Shown in pieces: positions 24,641 to 31,913 of a stretch of DNA of 64,000 bases. A program made the translations under genes and the position numbers. The notes beneath the pieces were generated by a model. That model ran no database searches, was not told where the DNA came from, and worked only from the letters and a program-made list of their open reading frames with translations. The stretch's first letter is position 1; every line of letters begins with the position of its first letter. This DNA comes from Thermoproteus uzoniensis 768-20. GTDB taxonomy: Archaea; Thermoproteota; Thermoprotei; Thermoproteales; Thermoproteaceae. Where the stretch lies: the NCBI RefSeq assembly GCF_000193375.1, contig NC_015315.1:1186622-1250621 (forward strand). Reading direction: 5' to 3'.

Positions 24641-24990
24641 CATATAAGGAAGGGGTCGGGCAGGCCCAGCGCCCGAGCCACCGCGAGGAGCACGACGAGG
24701 TACGCCCAGCCGGATGCCGCGAAGAGGTAGGCTGTCCACCACCTCCTGTAGATGCCCCACCAAGAGTAGACGAGCGAGACCGCCATGAGCCCCAGCGCGA
24801 GCAGGTACGTCAGCCTGACGTAGAACTGGCCCCACAGCTGGGCGAGGACCCCCAACACGAAGCCGTCGGCGAAGGAGGCGAGAAGCCCGGCGGCTCTGAC
24901 GTAGTCGATCTCGGAGCCTTGGTACATCAGGGCCAGCAACGGCGTCAGCGCGAGGGCGGCGCCTATCAAGATGGCGAGTACGGGGTCCAT
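24640..24990 (-). CDS. Small polytopic membrane protein
   Basis: The 116-residue protein (start ATG 24990, MDPVLAILIGAALALTPLL) has about four hydrophobic segments near residues 3-22, 35-55, 60-78 and 90-108, with little soluble sequence. No family is recognised. It follows the other small membrane protein by 1 bp and shares an operon with two secreted proteins, so a role in their export, assembly or anchoring is plausible. Nothing catalytic such as a signal peptidase Ser/Lys pair is visible. Confidence 0.65.
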   Translation of the reverse strand: MDPVLAILIGAALALTPLLALMYQGSEIDYVRAAGLLASFADGFVLGVLAQLWGQFYVRLTYLLALGLMAVSLVYSWWGIYRRWWTAYLFAASGWAYLVVLLAVARALGLPDPFLI

Positions 24991-24991
24991 A

Positions 24992-25387
24992 TCAGAACAG
25001 CCAGAGCGTATACTGTCCCGACATCTGCGCCGTTGCCCAGAGCACGGCGAGGTAGACATACGGCGCGCTGGCGATGAGCGCTATGTCGAGGTCGCGCCTG
25101 GAGGGGTGGAGCGCTAATACAAATATCAAGAGCTGGCTCGCTACGACTAGCGCCAGCGCTATTAAGGCCGAGAGCCTGGCGTAAACCTGAGGCGCCCCGG
25201 ACGTTATGAGCAGGGCCAAGTAGACGTTGGCCGCCGTGCCGAATATTATGAAGGCCGTCGCGGCGTCTCTATCGGGGAACAGCTCCGAGCGGCCGGCACT
25301 CCCCGCGGCCTTCTGCTCAGCCCACTGCCTCGCCACAGCCAGCGCAAGGCCCCAGACCAGTCCGGCGAGGAGCGGGATCAGCTCCAC
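24992..25387 (-). CDS. Small polytopic membrane protein
   Basis: The start is taken as GTG at 25387 (ELIPLLAGLVWGLALAVARQW), overlapping the end of the upstream secreted protein gene by 10 bp, giving 131 residues. Four hydrophobic segments are visible (about 3-18, 46-65, 72-93 and 104-122) with a charged cytoplasmic loop (EQKAAGSAGRSELFPDRD). It resembles its 116-residue neighbour in plan but not clearly in sequence. Function is unknown; the conserved gene order with surface proteins suggests an assembly-platform role. Confidence 0.65.
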   Translation of the reverse strand: MELIPLLAGLVWGLALAVARQWAEQKAAGSAGRSELFPDRDAATAFIIFGTAANVYLALLITSGAPQVYARLSALIALALVVASQLLIFVLALHPSRRDLDIALIASAPYVYLAVLWATAQMSGQYTLWLF

Positions 25388-26619
25388 GGCCTCAGCCTCT
25401 CGACAGAGACAGACACTATCTGCGGGAGGCCGCCCCACCGCCCCGTTCTGTCCGCTATCACTACGAAGGGCCCTGCCCAGCCGGACGGCGCGCCGAAGGG
25501 CAGAGGCGCGTTGCGCGTGTAGGGGACCATGGGGCCTAGGTAGTAGTACGTCGTGCCGTTCTGGGGAAAGACCCAGAAGGGGCCTAGGCGGCCGGCCGGA
25601 GGCCTAGAGCCGAAGAGGACCAAGTCCGACGTGAGGTAGGCCGTTGGGGTGAAGTCGACGTAGTAGAGCAAAGAGTACATGCCCACAGAGGTGCCGAACC
25701 CGTATATATACACTGCGTCGGCTATGGAGGAGCCGTTGGCCGCCACCACCGTCGCCACAGGCCCCTCTATCGTGTAGGCCACAGACAGCTTGGGCTTCGC
25801 CAGCAAGTACGCTGTGGGCCTCGGCGCGCCGATAAGGCCTATGTTGTTAGACGACGCGATTGCGGGGACGTCGACGGCGGGCGCCGGAGGCGCCTTGACC
25901 TCGAGGCAGGGGGCCGGATAGACGTAGATAGTGGCGTTGCCCGATAGATCTAGGAGGAACGTATACCAAGGAGCGCCGCCCTTCGCGGGGATCCAGAGAG
26001 GCGAGCCGCTCACCAAAACGCCGGGGGCCAGCTGGGCGTAGGGGATCGGTTGCGTCACTAGGAGCGAGCCGCCTCGCTCCACGACGCATCCGTCGAGCGG
26101 GAGCTGGCCGACCGCGACGTTCCAGGCGTAGAGCGTCCCGTCGGGCGCCAGCTGGAGCAACTGCCAGCCCGATCCGTTGATAACCACGGCGACTCTCGTG
26201 TCGACGTTGGGGTACCAGTCTATCTCCTTGACCCTAAAGGAGAAGCTCGCCTTCCAGGAGGCGTAGAGGAACTCAACTCTGCAAGCCCCCTGATAGCCCG
26301 GCGGTACGAAGACGTCCAGCCTGTACTCCCCAGGCCCCCTTAGATATGTAGGCAGGCCGAAGGGGCAGTCCGAGTTGACGTAGACCAGGGGGGACTCCAC
26401 GTCGATTGGGATGAGCCCGGGGTACCTCCACGTCCCGAAGGGCGAACTGTAGAGGTAGAACGTCCCGTTCCTAAACGCCGCGTAGGGCGGCGGCGACGGC
26501 TGGGGGAGCAGTGCCGGCTGGGCCGCCTTGAAGACGTACTCCCCCGAGGGGGAGGCCACCGATATGAGAAAAACCAGAAAGGGAAGTAGAGAGACGAAAA
26601 AACGCTTGATTTGTCTCAT
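25378..26619 (-). CDS. Secreted protein of the surface cluster
   Basis: This 413-residue protein has a signal peptide (RQIKRFFVSLLPFLVFLISVASPSG) and then a beta-rich domain with Cys pairs near residues 85/112 and 178/238, sequons and Pro-rich linkers (AQPALLPQPSPPPYA and KAPPAPAVD). There is no C-terminal membrane anchor. It starts on the stop of the small secreted protein (TAATG), showing tight co-expression. A secreted structural subunit, chaperone or cap of the presumed filament is possible; nothing enzymatic is seen. Confidence 0.72.
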   Translation of the reverse strand: MRQIKRFFVSLLPFLVFLISVASPSGEYVFKAAQPALLPQPSPPPYAAFRNGTFYLYSSPFGTWRYPGLIPIDVESPLVYVNSDCPFGLPTYLRGPGEYRLDVFVPPGYQGACRVEFLYASWKASFSFRVKEIDWYPNVDTRVAVVINGSGWQLLQLAPDGTLYAWNVAVGQLPLDGCVVERGGSLLVTQPIPYAQLAPGVLVSGSPLWIPAKGGAPWYTFLLDLSGNATIYVYPAPCLEVKAPPAPAVDVPAIASSNNIGLIGAPRPTAYLLAKPKLSVAYTIEGPVATVVAANGSSIADAVYIYGFGTSVGMYSLLYYVDFTPTAYLTSDLVLFGSRPPAGRLGPFWVFPQNGTTYYYLGPMVPYTRNAPLPFGAPSGWAGPFVVIADRTGRWGGLPQIVSVSVERLRPWS

Positions 26620-27224
26620 TAAGTCGAGAATATTATGTCGACCTCGTAGGTGGCCAAGACCGTGTTTCCGTTTGCGACGCCGGCGCTATAGGCACTGGGA
26701 TCGACCAGAACCGATACGCCTAAAGTTATGCACTGATTCTGAGATATCTGGCCCAGAATAACAGGTCCGGTGCTGGGGGTGCCGGTATAGGTGAAGCCGA
26801 CCCACTGTCCGGTGTTGCTGGGGTTGTATACAATAAACTGTTTTACATAGTTCGAATATGGAGACGATCCGCTGACAGGCCCTACGTACTTTATAGATAC
26901 GGTGAGGGGACCGTTGTAGTAATAGTTGCATACCCTCAGGGCATTTGTGTAGTTCGTTATATCGCCAGTGAAGCCTACTATGGAGATCTTGGTAACGTTG
27001 AGGCCGTTGCCCGGGCTGTACCAAGTCACGTATATGTAGTTGCTGTAGCCGGAGCCGTCGCTTCTGCCGGTGATGCTTGTGTCTGAGCCGGCGTACTTCA
27101 TGGCGGGGGGCAACGTGGCGTTTACTTGCCAGTAGGTCACGTTGGTGAACTGCAACGCCGCAAGCGATATGGCGGCCAGCGCCAGGCCGGCGAACGCCAG
27201 CAGTCCGAGCCTTCTCTTGTCCAT
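26619..27224 (-). CDS. Small secreted pilin-like protein (possible TasA/AbpA-type subunit)
   Basis: The 201-residue protein has a short basic start (MDKRRL), a hydrophobic signal segment (about 6-24) and then FTNVTYWQVNATLPPAMK. A single beta-rich domain ending ATYEVDIIFST follows. There is no type IV prepilin motif. The size, signal peptide and beta-sandwich-like composition resemble the TasA/camelysin-like subunits of archaeal bundling pili known from Pyrobaculum calidifontis; that homology is my inference and was not tested. Two Cys (near 103 and 170) may pair. It is first in its operon, with the ATG 26 bp from TATA, consistent with high expression of a major subunit. Confidence 0.7.
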   Translation of the reverse strand: MDKRRLGLLAFAGLALAAISLAALQFTNVTYWQVNATLPPAMKYAGSDTSITGRSDGSGYSNYIYVTWYSPGNGLNVTKISIVGFTGDITNYTNALRVCNYYYNGPLTVSIKYVGPVSGSSPYSNYVKQFIVYNPSNTGQWVGFTYTGTPSTGPVILGQISQNQCITLGVSVLVDPSAYSAGVANGNTVLATYEVDIIFST

Positions 27225-27228
27225 GTAC

Positions 27229-27266
27229 TTTACATAGTTGAGCAGTATAAATATTTTACGTAGTTG
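27229..27266 (-). promoter_or_regulatory. Pilin-like gene promoter with repeated CAACTAYGTAAA
   Basis: On the minus strand CAACTACGTAAA (27266-27255) abuts the TATA-like ATATTTATAC (27254-27245). A second copy, CAACTATGTAAA (27240-27229), covers the predicted transcription start. The 26-bp spacing between copies brackets the TATA box. The first copy matches the element at the membrane regulator promoter. Confidence 0.6.
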
Positions 27267-27302
27267 TTTACGAGTAGTAAAGTAGTTTTTGATTCCTGAA
27301 TT

Positions 27303-27342
27303 AGACAGAGGCTCCCTAGCTGGCTGGGAGGCGTCTCTGTCT
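27303..27342. other. Stem-loop upstream of the pilin-like promoter
   Basis: An 8-bp arm AGACAGAG/CTCTGTCT encloses a second stem CTCCC/GGGAG around a short loop, followed by TCTATATATT repeats. It sits between two minus-strand transcription units, so it may terminate the small unknown genes at 27399-27931. No T-run is present on that strand, so a DNA-level role is also possible. Confidence 0.4.
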
Positions 27343-27398
27343 CTATATATTCTATATATTGCTGGGTTGACCGCCTCGGCCGGGGCGTCTGAGGCGCG

Positions 27399-27572
27399 TC
27401 AGCCTACCTCGGTCAGCAGGTAGAGGCCGGGCTCCTTAGCGGCCTTTCTGGCCTCCGCCGGCGTCTGGAACACGCCGACTATCGCCAAGTCGGACAGCCT
27501 CACTAGGGCCCAGCCGCGGCGTCCGCTCCTCCTGGCGGCCTCCTCGGCCCTCTCTATCAGCTCCTCGAGCAT
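27399..27572 (-). CDS. Small protein (57 aa), unknown
   Basis: ATG at 27572 opens a 57-codon frame: MLEELIERAEEAARRSGRRG then WALVRLSDLAIVGVFQTPAEARKAAKEPGLYLLTEVG. The alternation of a charged helix, the strand ALVRLSDLAIVGVFQT and another helix looks like a small folded alpha/beta protein. It overlaps the upstream 124-residue gene by 16 bp. Codon use is like its neighbours. I do not recognise a family. Confidence 0.6.
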   Translation of the reverse strand: MLEELIERAEEAARRSGRRGWALVRLSDLAIVGVFQTPAEARKAAKEPGLYLLTEVG

Positions 27573-27931
27573 AGCTCCCTCGCCAGCCTCGCCAGTTCCT
27601 CTGCTACTAGCCGGTAGAGGTCGGCCAGCCCTTCGGGGACTTGGGGCGGCTCTACGGGGCCGCAGTCTGCGCGGGCCTTGGCGAAGGCCGACGCTAGGGC
27701 TAGGTCGGCGCCGGTTATCCCCCCGGCCTCTACGCGGCCGTAAAGCAACGACAAGAGCGCTATGTGGAGGGCGTGTAGCCGCGCCGCCTCGCCCGCGACG
27801 TCTCTGCCCAGGTAGTGGTCGCCTAGGACGTACGTCTTCTCGCGGTGCACCTCGGCCAGCAACCTCCTGGCCTCCTCGGCGTCTCTCCTCGCCAGCGCGT
27901 CCAAGACGGCGGCGCGGAGCTTATTATCCAT
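27557..27931 (-). CDS. Helical protein, unknown
   Basis: The 124-residue acidic, almost all-helical protein is rich in Ala, Leu, Arg and Glu, with two Cys (residues 90 and 121) and conserved-looking His near HREKTYVLGDHYLGRD and RLHALHIALL. Metal binding by the His/Asp residues is possible. It is co-transcribed with the 57-residue gene and divergent from the 320-residue gene at 27983 across a single AT box. No family is recognised. Confidence 0.65.
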   Translation of the reverse strand: MDNKLRAAVLDALARRDAEEARRLLAEVHREKTYVLGDHYLGRDVAGEAARLHALHIALLSLLYGRVEAGGITGADLALASAFAKARADCGPVEPPQVPEGLADLYRLVAEELARLARELCSRS

Positions 27932-27954
27932 GTATTTCCCTGCCTGCGCGGCAC

Positions 27955-27964
27955 TTAATAATTT
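27955..27964. promoter_or_regulatory. Bidirectional TATA box
   Basis: TTAATAATTT is the only AT-rich stretch in the 51-bp gap between divergent starts at 27931 and 27983. It lies about 25-27 bp from both, the correct TATA spacing for leaderless transcripts in both directions. Confidence 0.55.
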
Positions 27965-27982
27965 GCGCCGTCGGTAGTTGCC

Positions 27983-28945
27983 GTGCAGGTAAAGGTGGGC
28001 GAGCGGCTCTACGAGGTGAGGAGCTTGGCCGAGCTGGAGGCGCTCTGCGCCGAGCTCAGATCGGCGCTTGAGGCCAAATGCGTCTACAACTCCTGGTACA
28101 TAAGGGTGCCTCCCGACAGGCTTCTGGAGATAGCGGCCGAGGCCTACCTGTCCTACCTAAGAGGCGAGGCGGAGGTCGGGGCCGTGGTGGGGAGGTACCT
28201 CGAGAGGCTGGGCCTCAGCAAGAGCTTGGCGAGGACCATTACGCCGACGCTCAGCGCCTTGGGCCTGTCTGCGGGGGGCGTCTTCTCGAGGCAGGCCCTC
28301 GAGATGGGCAGGCTCTTCCACGAGGGGAGGCGGCGCGAGGCCCTCGCGGCTCTTAGAGAGGCGGCGCTCAGGAACTGCGTTATTAGGGACATAGTCGAGA
28401 GGCTGGGCGACGGGTGCGACGGGCTGGCCGAGGCGGTGGACGCCGTGTTGAGGAGCTACGGCAAGTCGCCTAGGCCGGACGAGGCCAAGTACACGGCCGA
28501 CCTCGTCAGGGCTATCCACCCGCCGTGTACGCCGTGTAGCTTCAACTGCGTCGACAAGGCCTCTCTGGCCTCCTGCGCCGTGGCTCTCGTGGAGAGGGCC
28601 ATATACGGCGCCGCCGACCTCTTCGAGAAGCTCGACATATCGATCATGCCGATGCATCTGGCGCTGGTCAAGGCCGGGGAGGGCCTCTACGGCGTCGTGG
28701 TGAGGGAGACTAACAAGCTGGTGGGCCTCGCCGCCGTGGCGGATCCGATAGAGGGGGCCCAGATAAACAAGCTGAGGGACGTGTCCAAGAGCCTCGACGG
28801 GCTGGCGGGCGAGGGGGAGTACGAATTCTACATAAAGGTAGTGCCCATACTGGACGGCGCCCCTCCTTGCTATAGGGCCAAGGCCTTCGTGGAGGTCGTG
28901 AGGGCGGATCTCGAGAGGGCTTCCCGGATAATCAAGCTGGAGTGA
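27983..28945 (+). CDS. Conserved-looking cytoplasmic protein, unknown
   Basis: The 320-residue protein begins with a compact strand-turn (QVKVGERLYEVRS). It is helical to about residue 170, has a cysteine-rich stretch at about 183-204 (CTPCSFNCVDKASLASC), and ends with an alpha/beta domain (about 215-320). The four Cys could bind zinc or an Fe-S cluster. No membrane segment or signal peptide is seen. The GTG start is set by the shared TATA box upstream. It converges with an HD hydrolase gene with 8 bp between stops. I do not recognise the family. Confidence 0.7.
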   Translation: MQVKVGERLYEVRSLAELEALCAELRSALEAKCVYNSWYIRVPPDRLLEIAAEAYLSYLRGEAEVGAVVGRYLERLGLSKSLARTITPTLSALGLSAGGVFSRQALEMGRLFHEGRRREALAALREAALRNCVIRDIVERLGDGCDGLAEAVDAVLRSYGKSPRPDEAKYTADLVRAIHPPCTPCSFNCVDKASLASCAVALVERAIYGAADLFEKLDISIMPMHLALVKAGEGLYGVVVRETNKLVGLAAVADPIEGAQINKLRDVSKSLDGLAGEGEYEFYIKVVPILDGAPPCYRAKAFVEVVRADLERASRIIKLE

Positions 28946-28953
28946 GGCCCCCG

Positions 28954-29775
28954 TCACCTTATGACGTGGGTGGTCTCAAAAGTCCTGACTATCCAAGGCC
29001 TGCCTTGGACGAAGGTGCGGACCTCGACGTAGGGCGCCAGCCCCGACGTCGCTATCTTCTTGCCGAGCACCTCGTCTACCTGGAATATGCCGGTCTCCGA
29101 GTCCATGTAGACGTATATGGCCAGGGGCCGCTCCCTGCCTCTGCCCACGTAGACTCGCCTGATGGCCAGCGCCGAGAGGGCGTGTATGTCGTTTTTCCCT
29201 ATCTCGTAGGGCATTCTGGCCCTCCCCTCGGCCATGTCGGTGCCGTCGGCTATCTTGGCCACGGCGCCCTCGAACGTGAGGCAGTTGTAGGCCTCGTCGT
29301 GGCAGAACACCACGTGCATGACCTCCTGTTTGAGCATGTAGGCCTTCTTCGTGGCGCCGTATATGGGCTCCAGGACCTTCATGGCCACCTTGTCGGCTAT
29401 CATGGCGGAGTATATGGGGTGGTGGGTCCTGTGGACGCTGTTGCCTATGTCGTGGAGGTAGGCGCCCATTAGGGTCACCACGAGGGAGTCCTCCAGATCG
29501 CCAACGCCGTCCTTGACCACGCTCGGCTTGAAGCCCCCCTCGTAGAGGACCTTGTATATCGCCATGGCGCTCCCCGCCACTATCCTCGAGTGGACGGGCC
29601 CGTGGTCGTTGTAGTGAAGGCGCTTGACAGTGAAGACGTTGGACATCTCCAGGTACGCCTCTATCTCCTCGTCGGACGTGAGGATGCCCCACGCCTTGGC
29701 CACCTTGTCGTACTTCGGCATGACTTCGTCTATGAGCTTGACCCCCACCTCGTACAGCGGCTCTAGCGCCTCCAC
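28954..29775 (-). CDS. HD-domain phosphohydrolase
   Basis: The 273-residue protein has HD-superfamily metal ligands: an upstream His pair in NDHGPVHSRIV (about 63-73), HDIGNSVHRTHH (about 111-122) and later HVVFCHDEAYN and Asp in IADGTDMAEGRARM. HD enzymes hydrolyse phosphomonoesters or phosphodiesters of nucleotides; the substrate is unknown. The GTG start is about 24 bp from a TATA-like TATTTATAT. It diverges from the TauE-like gene, and each has its own TATA box. Confidence 0.85.
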   Translation of the reverse strand: MEALEPLYEVGVKLIDEVMPKYDKVAKAWGILTSDEEIEAYLEMSNVFTVKRLHYNDHGPVHSRIVAGSAMAIYKVLYEGGFKPSVVKDGVGDLEDSLVVTLMGAYLHDIGNSVHRTHHPIYSAMIADKVAMKVLEPIYGATKKAYMLKQEVMHVVFCHDEAYNCLTFEGAVAKIADGTDMAEGRARMPYEIGKNDIHALSALAIRRVYVGRGRERPLAIYVYMDSETGIFQVDEVLGKKIATSGLAPYVEVRTFVQGRPWIVRTFETTHVIR

Positions 29776-29850
29776 TCGCAGACGTTGATCTAGCTATATA
29801 AATACTCCTCTGTGTGAACAAAGTTTTTATTTCGGGGAATTGGGAGGGCC

Positions 29851-30711
29851 ATGCTCGACGCCTTGATGCTCTTCGTCGTGCTTGCTCTGACCAGCATGGC
29901 GGCCGGCTTCATGGGCTCGTTGACGGGCCTAGGCGGCGCCACGTTCCTCGTGCCTATCTACGTGCTTTTTATAGGGATACCGATACAGTACGCGGCGGGA
30001 GCCAGCTTGATCTCGACGATCGCGACGTCGAGCGGGGCCGGGTCCGCCTACGTCCGCGATAGGGTGACCAACGTGAGGATAGGCATGTCGCTGGAGATAG
30101 CGACCACCAGCGGCTCCATAGTGGGCTCTCTGACCGCCGCCTGGGTCTACGCCCACAACCTCCAACACGTCATCTACGTGATATTCGGCATAGTCCTCCT
30201 CGGCTCTATCTACACCCAGATAACCCGCTCCAAGTTCGAGCTCCCGGAGCCCAAGCCGCCCGATAGGTGGACCAAGTGGCTACAGCTATACGGCCGCTAC
30301 TACGACCCGGCGCTCGGCAGAGAGGTGGACTACCACGGGGTCAGGTGGTGGCTCGGCGAGCTGATAATGTTCGTTGCCGGCGTCATATCGGGCCTATTGG
30401 GCATCGGCAGCGGCGCGTTGAAGGTCCTCGGCATGGACTGGGCCATGAACCTCCCCATGAAGGTCTCGACGACGACCAGCAACTTCATGATAGGCGTGAC
30501 GGCCGCCACCGGCAGCTCCATCTACTGGTTCTTCGGCTACATACAGCCCTACTTCGCCGCCGCGACGGCGGTGGGCGTCCTCGCCGGATCTTTCGTGGGG
30601 AGCAAGGTGCTTCTGAAGCTCAGGAACGTGACCATACGCTATATCTTCATGGCGATACTGGCCATATTGGGCATCCAGATGTTGTTGAGAGGGCTGGGCC
30701 TCTATCCTTGA
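29851..30711 (+). CDS. TauE/SafE-family anion exporter
   Basis: The 286-residue permease has eight or so helices in the two-repeat TauE/SafE (DUF81) plan. The repeat motifs are GFMGSLTGLGGATFLVPIYV at about 18-37 and GVISGLLGIGSGALKVLG at about 177-194, both Gly-rich. Members export sulfite, sulfoacetate or related organosulfur anions. The ATG is about 24 bp after a TATA-like TTTTTATTT. The next gene, a DUF1634 membrane protein, is 1 bp away, a pairing common in prokaryotes. Confidence 0.92.
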   Translation: MLDALMLFVVLALTSMAAGFMGSLTGLGGATFLVPIYVLFIGIPIQYAAGASLISTIATSSGAGSAYVRDRVTNVRIGMSLEIATTSGSIVGSLTAAWVYAHNLQHVIYVIFGIVLLGSIYTQITRSKFELPEPKPPDRWTKWLQLYGRYYDPALGREVDYHGVRWWLGELIMFVAGVISGLLGIGSGALKVLGMDWAMNLPMKVSTTTSNFMIGVTAATGSSIYWFFGYIQPYFAAATAVGVLAGSFVGSKVLLKLRNVTIRYIFMAILAILGIQMLLRGLGLYP

Positions 30712-30712
30712 T

Positions 30713-31090
30713 ATGGATCTCGAAGACATTATCGGGTACACCTTGAGGATCGGCGTGATAATTAGCATAATCCTGATAGCGGCGGGCGTCGCCCTGCTGA
30801 TCGTGAAGCCGCCTGCGCCGCACATACTGCAACAGCTGTCCTACCCGCGCTCCCTCATCAACACCTCGTCGATAAGCCCAACGCAGGTCCTCTCGGGGAG
30901 CGCCGCGCTCAACGGCCTCGACGTGATACTGCTGGGCTTAATCGTGCTGATCGCGACGCCGGTCTTGAGAGTCGTCATGGGCCTTATACAGTTCGCGAGG
31001 GAGCGTAACTATATCTACGTAGCGATAACCTCTATTGTCTTGTTCAATTTATTTTTCGCTATATTTATAATTCCTATTCTCCTTAAATGA
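30713..31090 (+). CDS. DUF1634 membrane protein
   Basis: The 125-residue protein has three membrane helices at about residues 10-30, 70-88 and 100-122. The DUF1634 family sequence includes TLRIGVIISIILIAAGVAL, DVILLGLIVLIATPVLRVVMGLIQF and DYIYV-like NYIYVAITSIVLFNL. DUF1634 genes commonly follow TauE/SafE genes, so it is probably an accessory or modulatory subunit. It overlaps the next gene by 4 bp (ATGA). Confidence 0.9.
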   Translation: MDLEDIIGYTLRIGVIISIILIAAGVALLIVKPPAPHILQQLSYPRSLINTSSISPTQVLSGSAALNGLDVILLGLIVLIATPVLRVVMGLIQFARERNYIYVAITSIVLFNLFFAIFIIPILLK

Positions 31091-31560
31091 ATATTTTAAG
31101 GAAAAAACTCTATGTAGATATTTTGCTCCACCTCAAGAGAGCCGGGATAGACTACGGCAAGTCCATAGCCAGAGGCGTCGGCGCCCCGCTGGCGTCCGTC
31201 CTCGCGGCCCTCGACGAGCTCGAGAGGGCCGGCTTGATAGAGAGGGCGGGGGGACACGTGTTGAAGCGGAGTAAGGCCAGGATGAAGCTGAGCCCCGAGG
31301 TCAGAAAACACCACGTGTACTTCAAGCTGTCCAGATCGGGAGAGGCCGTAGTCAGGTGTCTGAAGAGGAGGGGCGCCGCGGCGTACCTCGACGCGCTGAG
31401 CGCCGAGGAGAGGAGGGCGTTGGCGGAGCTGTGCAGGGGAGAGAGGAAGGGCGCGCCTCCCTCGTTAATAGAGGCCGGGCTGGCCGATCCCTCGGGCTTG
31501 TTGACCCCCCTCGGCGTCCTCGTCGCCGCGTTGGTGGACCCCGCCTGCAAGAAGAAATAA
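31087..31560 (+). CDS. DUF2250-type winged-helix protein
   Basis: The 157-residue protein has a helix-turn-helix at about residues 8-55 (DILLHLKRAGIDYGKSIARGVGAPLASVLAALDELERAGLIER). A region resembling DUF2250 (KLSPEVRKHHVYFKLSRSGEAVVR) follows, then a helical C-terminus. It is translationally coupled to DUF1634 and probably regulates, or responds to, the transported anion. No sensor cysteines are obvious except two near residues 108 and 136. Confidence 0.8.
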   Translation: MNILRKKLYVDILLHLKRAGIDYGKSIARGVGAPLASVLAALDELERAGLIERAGGHVLKRSKARMKLSPEVRKHHVYFKLSRSGEAVVRCLKRRGAAAYLDALSAEERRALAELCRGERKGAPPSLIEAGLADPSGLLTPLGVLVAALVDPACKKK

Positions 31561-31580
31561 AGAGGTTACCGTTTCCGGCC

Positions 31581-31886
31581 ATGGGCCACGTGGTGGTGTA
31601 CATAACGGCGCCTAGGAACGACGGGGAGAGGATCGCGAGACATCTCGTGGAGAGGAGGCTGGCGGCTTGCGTGAACGTGGCGCCGGTCGTCTCGATATAT
31701 AGATGGGAGGGGCGCGTGGAGAGGGACGAGGAGGTGCTCCTGATAGTCAAGACGCGGCGGGAGAGGTTGAAGGAGTTGATGTCCGAGGTGAAGGCCGTCC
31801 ACCCCTACAAGGTCCCCGAGATAATCGCCTTGCCCATAGCCGAGGGCGACCCCGACTACCTCAAGTGGGTGGACGAATCGACCTAA
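31581..31886 (+). CDS. cutA: CutA1 divalent-ion tolerance protein
   Basis: The 101-residue trimeric CutA fold is evident: [29 protein letters not shown], then [21 protein letters not shown] and [26 protein letters not shown]. The ATG at 31581 begins the family sequence; the long upstream frame belongs to the shadow of the preceding gene. Roles in metal tolerance are reported in bacteria, while the archaeal function is unsettled and may be signalling. Confidence 0.95.
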   Translation: MGHVVVYITAPRNDGERIARHLVERRLAACVNVAPVVSIYRWEGRVERDEEVLLIVKTRRERLKELMSEVKAVHPYKVPEIIALPIAEGDPDYLKWVDEST

Positions 31887-31913
31887 CTTATATATCCGGG
31901 ACGCAAACCGGCT

